Notes: generated from the sequence alone by a model not told the origin. DNA of 12,798 nt from Ferruginibacter sp. (GCA_025357775.1 JANXOQ010000268.1:1-12798), one strand, 5' to 3'. Shown: positions 1 through 6,232, numbered from the stretch's first letter. A program made the numbers and translations.

Positions 1-148
1 ATGAAAAAATTTACTTTTTTTCTATTTATCTTTTTTACATCTTGTACATGTTTTACAACTATAAAAAACAAATACACTTGCTATTATAGATACTACCACA
101 ACTTTAAGTGTCACTATAAATGTAGTTGGTAGTGGTTCAAATAAATAA
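1..148 (+). pseudogene. Small lipoprotein-like gene, apparently frameshifted
   Basis: An ATG at the first base opens a 43-codon frame (stop TAG at 130-132). Its N-terminus, MKKFTFFLFIFFTSC, looks like a short lipoprotein signal peptide: two lysines, a hydrophobic core and a Ser-Cys at residues 14-15. Past a run of six A (63-68) this frame turns into an implausible Cys/Tyr/His-rich stretch. Frame +2, in contrast, reads NTLAIIDTTTTLSVTINVV then GSGSNK and stops at 146-148, which is the Thr/Ser/Val-rich kind of sequence expected in a secreted protein. Removing one A from the run would join signal peptide and tail into a lipoprotein of about 48 residues. A decayed gene, slippage at the A run, or a sequencing error would all explain this. 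The window begins exactly at the ATG, so upstream context is not visible. The family is not recognised. Confidence 0.35.
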
Positions 149-157
149 AGTTTTATT

Positions 158-370
158 TTAGAATAAATATATAATTGCTGTAATATAAGTTTCCATATTG
201 CTAAATAAAATCGCAAATACCCAATGGCTGCGGGATAGTAGCGGAAATCCTTTTTGTAAAGACCAGCCTATACCAATTTTGTCGGAAAACAAAAAGATGG
301 TAGCGGATAGCCCTAACCAAAGCCCATTAAAACTTATCAGCCCTAAGTTCCAAAAGATTGGCTCAATCAT
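158..370 (-). CDS. Possible small membrane protein, 70 residues
   Basis: This frame encodes a hydrophobic protein with two likely membrane segments, roughly residues 4-28 (FWNLGLISFNGLWLGLSATI) and 48-70, joined by a polar loop containing GWSLQKGFPLLSRSHW. An in-frame stop lies three codons upstream of the ATG, so that ATG is the only available standard start. The Trp/Phe/Leu-rich pattern and the polar loop resemble a real membrane protein more than a chance frame, but no family is recognised. It would be transcribed divergently from rimO, sharing the 371-464 gap. I see no convincing -7 element on this strand. A chance ORF in A+T-rich DNA remains possible. Confidence 0.4.
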   Translation of the reverse strand: MIEPIFWNLGLISFNGLWLGLSATIFLFSDKIGIGWSLQKGFPLLSRSHWVFAILFSNMETYITAIIYLF

Positions 371-442
371 ATTACGTTATGAAAGTCATTATTCATTTAT
401 AAGACTGATTCAATGTTGCAAGCAAGACTAAATCAAAATTTG

Positions 443-450
443 TACCTTTG
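443..450 (+). promoter_or_regulatory. -7 promoter element of rimO
   Basis: TACCTTTG matches the Bacteroidota sigma-factor -7 consensus TAnnTTTG exactly and ends 14 bp before the rimO ATG. This is a very common arrangement in the phylum and implies a short leader. The nearest upstream TTG (416-418) is spaced 24 bp away, longer than the usual 19-21, so the -33 element is weak or absent. Confidence 0.6.
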
Positions 451-464
451 CACTTGCAAAATTT

Positions 465-1772
465 ATGAAAACAAAAACCCTCAAAAGAGATAGAGTAAAT
501 ATTATTACACTTGGCTGTAGTAAAAATATGGTGGATAGCGAAGTGCTTAGTGGGCAATTGCTTGCAAACGATATTGATACCATTCACGAAAATGAAAAAC
601 TAGACCATAATATTGTAATAATAAATACTTGTGGTTTTATAGATAAAGCAAAAGAAGAGAGCATTAATACTATTTTAGATAATGTGGCATTGAAAAAAAA
701 AGGTAAGCTTGATAAAGTGTATGTTACTGGTTGCTTGAGCGAACGCTATAAAAATAATTTAGAAGAAGAAATACCTGAAGTAGATGCATTTTTTGGTACG
801 ATGGAATTACCACAAATTCTCAAAAAATTTGAAGCAGATTATAAAGGCGAATTAATTGGTGAGCGAATGTTGGCTACACCATCGCATTATGCTTATGTAA
901 AAATTAGTGAAGGTTGTAATCGTACTTGTTCCTTTTGCGCCATACCGCTTATGCGTGGCAAGCATGTGAGCCGCACTGTAGAAAGTATTGTAGAAGAAAC
1001 CAAGCAGTTGGTGAAGCGTGGCGTAAAAGAAATAATGCTTATTGCACAAGAACTTACATACTACGGGTTAGATATTTATAAAAAAAGAGAATTGCCTCGC
1101 TTGCTTAATGAGCTTGCGGTAGTGCCAGGTTTAGAGTGGATACGTTTGCATTATGCATACCCATCAAAATTTCCGATGGAGATTTTAGATGCCATGAATG
1201 CGCATGATAATATTTGTAAATATTTAGACATGCCATTACAACATGCAGCAGATAATATGCTACATGCCATGAAAAGAAATATTACCCGTGCAGAAATGGA
1301 AGAATTGGTGGAAGCCATACGGGCAAAGGTTCCGGGCATTTGTTTGCGTACAACTTTAATTGCTGGTTTTCCAGGAGAAACTAGAGATGATGTGGAAGAA
1401 CTAAAATTATTTTTAAAAAAAATGAGGTTTGATAGAGTGGGCGTTTTTACATACAGCCACGAAGAAGATACAAGTGCACATCTCTTAGAAGATAATATTT
1501 CGGCAGAAGAAAAAGAAGAAAGGGCACAAGAAATAATGGATTGCCAACAAGAAATATCTTTAGAAAAAAACGAAGCCAAAATTGGTAAAACGTTTAAAGT
1601 AATGGTTGATAGGAAGGAGAGTGGGAGATACCTTGGTCGTACCGAATTTGATAGCGTGGAAGTGGACAATGAAGTAATCATAAACACCACAAAGAAATTA
1701 ACTGTTGGCGATTTTGTGATGGTAAAAATTACGAAGGCGTTTGATTATGATTTGGAGGGGGAGGCCTCCTAA
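465..1772 (+). CDS. rimO: Ribosomal protein S12 methylthiotransferase RimO
   Basis: RimO is a radical-SAM enzyme that adds a methylthio group to the conserved aspartate of ribosomal protein S12 in the cytoplasm. The 435-residue length is normal. The N-terminal methylthiotransferase domain starts with NIITLGCSKNMVDSE and carries its three cluster cysteines at C18, C56 (NTCGFI) and C90 (VTGCLSERY). The radical-SAM motif CNRTCSFC gives C151, C155 and C158, followed by LMRGKHVSR, and IAGFPGET lies at about 299-306. A TRAM domain covers about 370-433. The CSKNMVDSE signature and sequence after the radical-SAM motif favour RimO over MiaB. The start is the first ATG after the -7 element. The last residues, EGEAS, and the stop codon lie inside a GC-rich repeat-like element, so the native C-terminus may have been slightly altered. 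Confidence 0.96.
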   Translation: MKTKTLKRDRVNIITLGCSKNMVDSEVLSGQLLANDIDTIHENEKLDHNIVIINTCGFIDKAKEESINTILDNVALKKKGKLDKVYVTGCLSERYKNNLEEEIPEVDAFFGTMELPQILKKFEADYKGELIGERMLATPSHYAYVKISEGCNRTCSFCAIPLMRGKHVSRTVESIVEETKQLVKRGVKEIMLIAQELTYYGLDIYKKRELPRLLNELAVVPGLEWIRLHYAYPSKFPMEILDAMNAHDNICKYLDMPLQHAADNMLHAMKRNITRAEMEELVEAIRAKVPGICLRTTLIAGFPGETRDDVEELKLFLKKMRFDRVGVFTYSHEEDTSAHLLEDNISAEEKEERAQEIMDCQQEISLEKNEAKIGKTFKVMVDRKESGRYLGRTEFDSVEVDNEVIINTTKKLTVGDFVMVKITKAFDYDLEGEAS

Positions 1773-1817
1773 ATTTTCCGAAGGGTTAGCCCCCTAAATC
1801 CCCCACAGGGGGGACTT
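1752..1817. repeat. GC-rich palindromic repeat-like element at the rimO 3' end
   Basis: This block of G and C runs stands out in A+T-rich DNA. It contains the perfect palindrome GGAGGCCTCC (1760-1769), a C5 run at 1790-1794, and a C5-ACA-G6 hairpin (1800-1813). The wording CCCCCTAAATCCCCC then GGGGGGACTT resembles, from memory, an intergenic repeat common in Bacteroidota genomes; I cannot check copy number here. The element contains the rimO stop codon (1770-1772). The hairpin could also act as a terminator, although no T tract follows it. Confidence 0.6.
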
Positions 1818-1832
1818 GGTCTGAGATACTTT

Positions 1833-1853
1833 GGGTTTTGGTTTGGGGTTTGG
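1833..1853 (+). other. G/T-rich tract, possible two-tetrad G-quadruplex
   Basis: Four G runs (GGG, GG, GGGG, GG) are separated by T4, T3 and T3 on the + strand, directly after the GC-rich repeat and before bshC. The spacing fits a weak two-tetrad quadruplex. It may simply be the variable tail of the adjacent repeat. Confidence 0.35.
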
Positions 1854-1871
1854 ATTTGTAAAAAACCTTTG
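1843..1871 (+). promoter_or_regulatory. Possible bshC promoter
   Basis: TTG (1843-1845) and AACCTTTG (1864-1871) are separated by 18 bp. The latter matches TAnnTTTG except at its first base. If used, the leader to the bshC ATG would be about 40 nt and the promoter would lie within the repeat-rich gap. Confidence 0.3.
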
Positions 1872-1879
1872 TTTAACTT

Positions 1880-1900
1880 TTTCTTAGTGTCTTAGTGGCT
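1880..1900 (+). repeat. Short tandem motif CTTAGTG before bshC
   Basis: CTTAGTG occurs at 1883-1889 and again at 1891-1897, followed by GCT and an A-rich run reaching the bshC ATG. I recall similar CTTWGTG-type tandem strings in intergenic DNA of many Bacteroidota, but cannot verify that here. No function is assigned. Confidence 0.4.
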
Positions 1901-1915
1901 CAAAAAAAATAAAAA

Positions 1916-3511
1916 ATGTTTTCTTCCAATAAAATTTCTTATCGCAATACAAATGCATTTTCCAAATTGGTTTTGGATTATATAGATGCTGCACCTGTAT
2001 TAAATAATTTTTACAATTACTCACCTGATATTAATGGAATAAAAAAAGCCATTGCTGATAGAAAAAATTTTCCTATAAATAGGCAATTGCTAGTAGATAC
2101 TTTTAATAAGCAGTACAAGGATGTAAAAATATCTAGAAAGGTAAAAGCTAATATTGAATGCCTTTCTAGCGAAAATACTTTTACCGTTTGCACAGCACAC
2201 CAACCAAATATTTTTACTGGGCATTTGTATTTTATTTACAAAATTTTACATGCTATAAAACTTTGCGAAGAACTTAAAGCAGCAATGCCCGAAAATAATT
2301 TTGTGCCTGTGTATTACATGGGTAGCGAAGATGCAGACCTTGAGGAACTTGGAGAAGTATATATAAAAGGTTACAAGTATCGTTGGCAAACAAAGCAAAC
2401 AGGTGCTGTAGGAAGGATGATAATTGATAAAATTTTTTTAGAAATTATAGATGGAATAGCTGGACAACTTTCTATTGAAAAAAATGGTAATAATATTTTG
2501 GATATTGTAAGAGCGACTTATAAAGAAGGGCTTTCAATTGAAAAAGCCACTTTTCATTTTGTACATTATTTGTTTAATGAATATGGATTGTTGGTTTTAC
2601 TACCTGATGATAAAAATTTGAAAGCGACATTTGCACCTATTATTAAAAAAGAATTAGAAGAGCAATTTTCTGAAAAAGCTGTAACTCAAACAGTGACTGA
2701 TTTTCCTAAGGAATATAAAGTGCAAGCAAGTGGAAGGGCTATAAATTTATTTTATTTAAAAGATGATAAGAGAGAAAGAATAGAAGTTGCAAAAGATGGA
2801 TTTGCCATTGCCAATACTGATATTACATTTACAAAAGAAAATCTTTTTTTAGAATTGCTTCATCATCCTGAAAGATTTAGCCCTAATGTAATTCTTCGTC
2901 CTGTATTTCAAGAAATGATTTTGCCTAATGTTGCGTTTATTGGCGGCGGTGGCGAAATAGCTTATTGGTTGGAGTTGAAAAATGTTTTTGATGCTGTAGG
3001 TGCATTTTTTCCGCCATTGATACTGAGAAATTCGTTTACAATAATAAATAAAAAAGTATCAGATAATATACAAAGCATTGGTTTAAATAATGAAGATTTA
3101 TTTAAATCTAAAAAACAATTAGTAGAAGAAATGGTAAGGCGAGAAACAGAGCTAACCTTAGATTTGAAAGACGAAAAAGAAGCATTAAAATTAGCGTATG
3201 AAAATATAAAAGCTGCTACTTGCAAAATTGATACAACGCTGAATGCTCATGTATATGCACTACGTACAAAGGCTTTAAACAAACTAGAAGTTTTAGAAAA
3301 GAAAATGCTAAAGGCTGAAAAGAAAAAATTTGAGGCACAGCAAAGACAAATACAAAAATTAAAAATAGCTTTATATCCAAATAATAATTTGCAAGAAAGA
3401 GTAGATAATGTGCTTGAATATATTAGTATGTATGGAGATGAATTTGTTAGTGAACTTTATAAAAATTCATCTGCTTTAGGAAATGAATTTACGATGTTAT
3501 TAGAGAAGTAA
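1916..3511 (+). CDS. bshC: Bacillithiol biosynthesis cysteine-adding enzyme BshC
   Basis: BshC is the putative final enzyme of bacillithiol synthesis, adding cysteine to glucosaminyl-malate in the cytoplasm. The 531-residue length fits. Recognisable family blocks are CTAHQPNIFTGHLYFIYK (about 92-109), VPVYYMGSEDADLEELGEV (130-148), LRPVFQEMILPNVAFIGGGG (327-346) with EIAYW directly after, and FPPLILRNSF (365-374). A Lys/Glu-rich helical segment at about 395-485 corresponds to the family's C-terminal coiled coil. The ATG follows an A-rich stretch without a Shine-Dalgarno site, as usual here. The other bacillithiol genes (bshA, bshB) are not in this window. The 3' end is odd: after the stop codon the same frame stays open for 32 more codons and ends in a second, diverged copy of the C-terminal codons, described separately. 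Confidence 0.93.
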   Translation: MFSSNKISYRNTNAFSKLVLDYIDAAPVLNNFYNYSPDINGIKKAIADRKNFPINRQLLVDTFNKQYKDVKISRKVKANIECLSSENTFTVCTAHQPNIFTGHLYFIYKILHAIKLCEELKAAMPENNFVPVYYMGSEDADLEELGEVYIKGYKYRWQTKQTGAVGRMIIDKIFLEIIDGIAGQLSIEKNGNNILDIVRATYKEGLSIEKATFHFVHYLFNEYGLLVLLPDDKNLKATFAPIIKKELEEQFSEKAVTQTVTDFPKEYKVQASGRAINLFYLKDDKRERIEVAKDGFAIANTDITFTKENLFLELLHHPERFSPNVILRPVFQEMILPNVAFIGGGGEIAYWLELKNVFDAVGAFFPPLILRNSFTIINKKVSDNIQSIGLNNEDLFKSKKQLVEEMVRRETELTLDLKDEKEALKLAYENIKAATCKIDTTLNAHVYALRTKALNKLEVLEKKMLKAEKKKFEAQQRQIQKLKIALYPNNNLQERVDNVLEYISMYGDEFVSELYKNSSALGNEFTMLLEK

Positions 3512-3528
3512 TTTTGCAAAAATAATTG

Positions 3529-3572
3529 GGTGTGCAATTTTAAATTGCCGCTTTTGTTCGGTGGCACACCGA
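3529..3572. repeat. Nested palindromic element downstream of bshC
   Basis: Three inverted repeats overlap here. GGTGTGC (3529-3535) pairs with GCACACC (3564-3570). GCAATTT (3534-3540) pairs with AAATTGC (3542-3548). TCGGTG (3558-3563) pairs with CACCGA (3567-3572) across GCA. The CGGTGnnACACCG style resembles small palindromic repeats I associate with Bacteroidota intergenic DNA; whether it is multicopy cannot be tested here. It sits exactly between the two copies of the bshC 3' end. Confidence 0.55.
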
Positions 3573-3580
3573 CTAATGAT

Positions 3581-3610
3581 AATGAGCTTGCAATGTTATT
3601 GGAGAACTAG
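3581..3610 (+). pseudogene. Duplicated bshC C-terminal fragment
   Basis: These 30 bases read NELAMLLEN-stop with a leading Asn, against NEFTMLLEK-stop preceded by Gly at the bshC end (3482-3511). By eye 23 of 30 bases match, the stop codons align, and both copies are in one frame 99 bp apart, with no stop between them. It is best read as a relic of an old duplication or of insertion of the palindromic element near the gene end. It is not an independent gene. Confidence 0.6.
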
Positions 3611-3645
3611 ATTAACAAAATAGAAAAATGGTTTGCAATAATGCT

Positions 3646-3673
3646 TTGCTTCTTTGCAATCTTAGCATCTTTG
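3646..3673 (+). promoter_or_regulatory. Possible ruvX promoter
   Basis: TTG (3646-3648) and CATCTTTG (3666-3673, one mismatch to TAnnTTTG) are 17 bp apart, and the -7 box ends 14 bp before the ruvX ATG. That distance matches the rimO promoter. TTTGCAAT occurs twice nearby (3632-3639 and 3653-3660). Confidence 0.35.
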
Positions 3674-3687
3674 TATAAAACTTTAAA

Positions 3688-4098
3688 ATGGCAAGAATAC
3701 TAGCAATTGATTATGGTAAAAAACGCACAGGTATTGCCGTTAGTGACCCCTTGCAAATTATTGCTACAGGACTTACTACTATTGACTCACACGAACTTAT
3801 TCCTTTTCTTAAAAAGTATTTTGAAACCGAATTAGTAGAACTCATAATAATTGGTATGCCCTTAAATTTAGATGATACCAATACCCATGGCACTGAGCCT
3901 GCAAAAAAAGCAATCGAAAGAATAAAAAAAGCTTTTCCATTAATGCCTATAAAAGAAGTGGATGAACGCTATACCTCCAAAATGGCAAAACATGCCATGA
4001 TAGAAATGGGCATGAAGAAAAAAGATAGACAAGTAAAAGGAAATGTAGATGTAATTGCTGCTACGATTATGTTGCAGGAGTATATGGGAGGTAGTTGA
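3688..4098 (+). CDS. ruvX: Putative pre-16S rRNA nuclease / RuvX (YqgF family)
   Basis: This 136-residue protein has the full YqgF RNase-H-like fold signature. It opens with ARILAIDYGKKRTGIAVSD, where D8 is the first acidic metal-binding residue. It continues with ELIIIGMPLNLD (51-62), where most family members have a G-P loop, then VDERYTSKMA (91-100) and GNVDVIAATIMLQEYM (118-133), with D121 as a late acidic residue. The family is named Holliday junction resolvase RuvX/YqgF and has been linked to 16S rRNA 5'-end maturation; the sequence does not decide between these roles. The length is typical. As I recall, ruvX is often followed directly by def in Bacteroidota; here a Fic gene lies between them. 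Confidence 0.9.
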   Translation: MARILAIDYGKKRTGIAVSDPLQIIATGLTTIDSHELIPFLKKYFETELVELIIIGMPLNLDDTNTHGTEPAKKAIERIKKAFPLMPIKEVDERYTSKMAKHAMIEMGMKKKDRQVKGNVDVIAATIMLQEYMGGS

Positions 4099-4110
4099 TT
4101 GGTTGTTACA

Positions 4111-4139
4111 TTGTTTAATTGTTGTCTTGTTTAATTGTT
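4111..4139 (+). repeat. 13-bp tandem direct repeat after ruvX
   Basis: TTGTTTAATTGTT occurs twice at a 16-bp period (4111-4123 and 4127-4139), followed by a T8 run. This low-complexity type of sequence probably arose by slippage. It marks the left edge of the Fic-gene region. A role in ending ruvX transcription is possible through the T run, but there is no GC hairpin. Confidence 0.5.
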
Positions 4140-4211
4140 TTTTTTGTCTGTTTTACATAAATTTTTATTAATTAGAGAATGGTTTTTAAATATCTTTTAT
4201 TATATAGATAG

Positions 4212-4368
4212 TGAGTTATTTATTAATAAAATCATCAATACAAAAGTAAAAATGATTGATAAAAATATATTTTATAACTCAAAAAAATAAAATAAATGAG
4301 CTATTAAATATTTTTTATCAATCAAAAAAATATTATATTTGAGTTATAAAACTAAAATTTATAGCTCA
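4212..4368 (+). promoter_or_regulatory. Four-unit dyad operator-like array upstream of the Fic gene
   Basis: Four partly palindromic units lie at 4212-4237, 4253-4281, 4297-4324 and 4340-4368. Each starts with a TGA-type half-site on + and ends with one on -. The three spacers are each exactly 15 bp and A-rich. Half-sites read outward-in are TGAGTTAT/TGATGATT, TGATTGAT/TGAGTTAT, TGAGCTAT/TGATTGAT and TGAGTTAT/TGAGCTAT. Across units the matches are long and exact: TTTTATAACTCAAA (4270-4283) with TTTGAGTTATAAAA (4338-4351), and TGATTGATAAAAA (4253-4265) with TTTTTATCAATCA (4312-4324). The unit period is 41-44 bp, about four helical turns. Unit 4 overlaps the -7 box and reaches the first base of the start codon. 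The likely role is a cooperative repressor site, with the Fic protein's own winged helix as candidate binder; that role is inference. Confidence 0.7.
4334..4341 (+). promoter_or_regulatory. -7 promoter element of the Fic gene
   Basis: TATATTTG is an exact TAnnTTTG match, 26 bp before the ATG. It overlaps the left arm of the fourth dyad unit (4340-4368), so a protein bound there would block transcription. No clear TTG -33 element is found 19-21 bp upstream, where the third dyad unit lies. Confidence 0.5.
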
Positions 4369-5474
4369 TGAAATGGGTATGGGAACTCAAAGATTGGCCA
4401 AATTTTGAATATGATGCCACTGCATTGGCAGCACAAGAAAAAATATTTTACAGCAATGCAGGTGTTATAACTGGCGTTTTTAAACATTTTGAGCAACAAA
4501 ATTTAGAGCATTTAACTATAAATATACTTACTCAAGAAGCTGTAGCCACCTCTAGTATAGAAGGAGAAATATTGCAAAGGGAATCGGTGCAAAGCTCTAT
4601 AAGAAAACATTTGGGACTTAAAAGTGATGCTATAAAAATACCTGCAAATGCTGCAGGAGTAGCAGAAATGATGACGGATGTTTATTTGAATTATGATAAA
4701 CCACTTACTAAAAAAACATTTTTTAGCTGGCATAGTATGCTCATGAATGGTAGGAGAGATGTAGAAACTATAGGCGATTATAGAAAACATGAAGATGCTA
4801 TGCAAATAGTATCAGGAAACCTTGCTGCACCAAGAGTGTTTTATGAGGCACCTGCATCAGTGAATGTACATGCAGAAATGGAGCAGTTTATAAATTGGTG
4901 CAACAAACAACTTGTGCAAAACAAAAATGTGAATATAATAGAGCTTGCAGGTATAGCACATTTATATTTCGAAATAATACATCCCTTTGAAGATGGTAAT
5001 GGTAGAATAGGTAGGGCTTTGATACAAAAAATAATATCTAAAAAATTAAAAACGCCTGCACTAAATTCTTTTGCAAGAGTAATAGAGTTATATAAAAAAG
5101 AGTATTACACGGCATTGCAATCTTGCAACAATAGTTTGAATATAAATAAATGGCTTAGTTTTTTTGCTAAAATGTTATTAGAATCACAGCAGTACAGCAT
5201 AAATATGTTGAGCTTTGTAATATCCAAAACAAAATTTTTTGCAAAGCACGCAACAGTTTTAAATAATAGACAAGAAAAAGTATTGCTCCGTGTTTTTGAA
5301 GAAGGTATAGAGGGTTTTAAAGGTGGATTAAGTGCAGCAAATTATAAAACAATAAGTGCTGCTTCATCTGCCACTGTTACAAGAGATTTGCAAGAGTTGG
5401 TTTCAATACATGCATTAACAAAAACTGGGGAGCTAAAAAGCACTCGGTATTTTTTAAATTTAGATGGGTTGTAG
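4368..5474 (+). CDS. Fic family protein with N-terminal DUF4172-like region and C-terminal winged helix
   Basis: This 368-residue protein is a class II-type Fic enzyme, expected to transfer AMP (or a related nucleotide group) from ATP to a protein hydroxyl. It starts with MKWVWELKDWPNFEYD, typical of the DUF4172 Fic N-terminal region. The inhibitory motif [S/T]xxxE[G/N] is TSSIEG (61-66), with E65 as the blocking glutamate. The catalytic motif HPFEDGNGRIGR (205-216) is intact, including H205. The region at about 299-363 looks like a winged helix, with SSATVTRDLQELV as likely recognition helix. This layout fits chromosomal, self-inhibited Fic proteins rather than short FicT toxins, and no FicA-like antitoxin gene flanks it. 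The operator-like array just upstream suggests autoregulation. The targets are unknown. It separates ruvX and def, consistent with insertion. Confidence 0.92.
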   Translation: MKWVWELKDWPNFEYDATALAAQEKIFYSNAGVITGVFKHFEQQNLEHLTINILTQEAVATSSIEGEILQRESVQSSIRKHLGLKSDAIKIPANAAGVAEMMTDVYLNYDKPLTKKTFFSWHSMLMNGRRDVETIGDYRKHEDAMQIVSGNLAAPRVFYEAPASVNVHAEMEQFINWCNKQLVQNKNVNIIELAGIAHLYFEIIHPFEDGNGRIGRALIQKIISKKLKTPALNSFARVIELYKKEYYTALQSCNNSLNINKWLSFFAKMLLESQQYSINMLSFVISKTKFFAKHATVLNNRQEKVLLRVFEEGIEGFKGGLSAANYKTISAASSATVTRDLQELVSIHALTKTGELKSTRYFLNLDGL

Positions 5475-5579
5475 TAAAAATATATCAGCAATATTTGTTT
5501 GCAGCTTACTACAGTTTCAAGTATTTTTACAAAATGATAGACTAATAATTTATCAATTAAATGTTACAACTATTAAACA

Positions 5580-6158
5580 ATGAATTTACCAATTGTAGCT
5601 TACGGCTCACCCATATTAAGAAAAGTAGCAGTAGATATTATGCCAGAATATGAAGGGCTAGCAAAGCTTATTGAAGATATGTGGGAAACCATGTACAACA
5701 GCAATGGCGTTGGTTTGGCAGCTCCACAAATAAATAAAAGTGTGCGCATTTTTACTATGGATAGTATACAAATTTTTGAAAATGATGAAGATGGCGATAC
5801 AGATAATTACACCGACAAGCCAGGTTTTAAAGGTACTTTTATAAATGCTCATATTATTTCATTGCAAGGTGAGCCTTGGAAATACAATGAAGGTTGCTTA
5901 AGCATACCCAAGGTTAGAGAAGATGTAATAAGAGAACAATCTGTTACATTAAATTATTTAGATGAAAATTTTTTAGAACACACCAAAACATTTACGGGCA
6001 TTACTGCCAGAGTTGTATTGCATGAATATGACCACCTTGAAGGGAAACTTTTTATAGACCACATAAAGCCACTTAAGCGTACTTTACTCAAACGAAAATT
6101 AGATGATATTAGCAAAGGCAAAATAAGGGTAGATTATAGAATGGTTTTTCCGAAGTAA
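5580..6158 (+). CDS. def: Peptide deformylase
   Basis: Peptide deformylase removes the N-formyl group from nascent proteins and is a cytoplasmic metalloenzyme. All three family motifs are present in 192 residues: GVGLAAPQ (43-50), EGCLS (104-108, metal ligand C106) and HEYDH (148-152, ligands H148 and H152, catalytic E149). An acidic insertion, ENDEDGDTDNYTDK (67-80), between motifs 1 and 2 is the kind of loop seen in Bacteroidota deformylases. The 105-bp gap from the Fic gene has no clear -7 box, so def may partly depend on read-through. An isolated TTTATCAATTA (5549-5559) in that gap resembles the right half-site of the upstream array. The gene ends at a strong bidirectional terminator. Confidence 0.96.
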   Translation: MNLPIVAYGSPILRKVAVDIMPEYEGLAKLIEDMWETMYNSNGVGLAAPQINKSVRIFTMDSIQIFENDEDGDTDNYTDKPGFKGTFINAHIISLQGEPWKYNEGCLSIPKVREDVIREQSVTLNYLDENFLEHTKTFTGITARVVLHEYDHLEGKLFIDHIKPLKRTLLKRKLDDISKGKIRVDYRMVFPK

Positions 6159-6232
6159 ATTTATTTAGATTTTTATATAGCAACGCTTTCATTTTGGTAA
6201 ATTATTTGCTTTCTTATAATTGCCAATAAACT

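Noticed and set aside
1151..1690. Long minus-strand open frame inside rimO
   Set aside because: It is a shadow of rimO: Ser-rich antisense translation without recognisable motifs.
4212..4368. CRISPR-like array (repeats of about 28 bp with even spacers)
   Set aside because: Spacers are only 15 bp and of similar A-rich content, the repeats are degenerate and dyadic, and no cas genes are present. An operator array fits better.
4368..5474. Fic gene as a FicT/FicA or Doc/Phd toxin-antitoxin pair
   Set aside because: There is no adjacent small antitoxin gene, and the inhibitory TSSIEG helix lies within the protein itself.
5471..5530. Alternative hairpins GTAGTAA/TTACTAC and GTAAAAATA/TATTTTTAC after the Fic gene
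   Set aside because: They are A+T-rich, have loops of about 28-40 nt and no T tract; too weak to call a terminator or switch.
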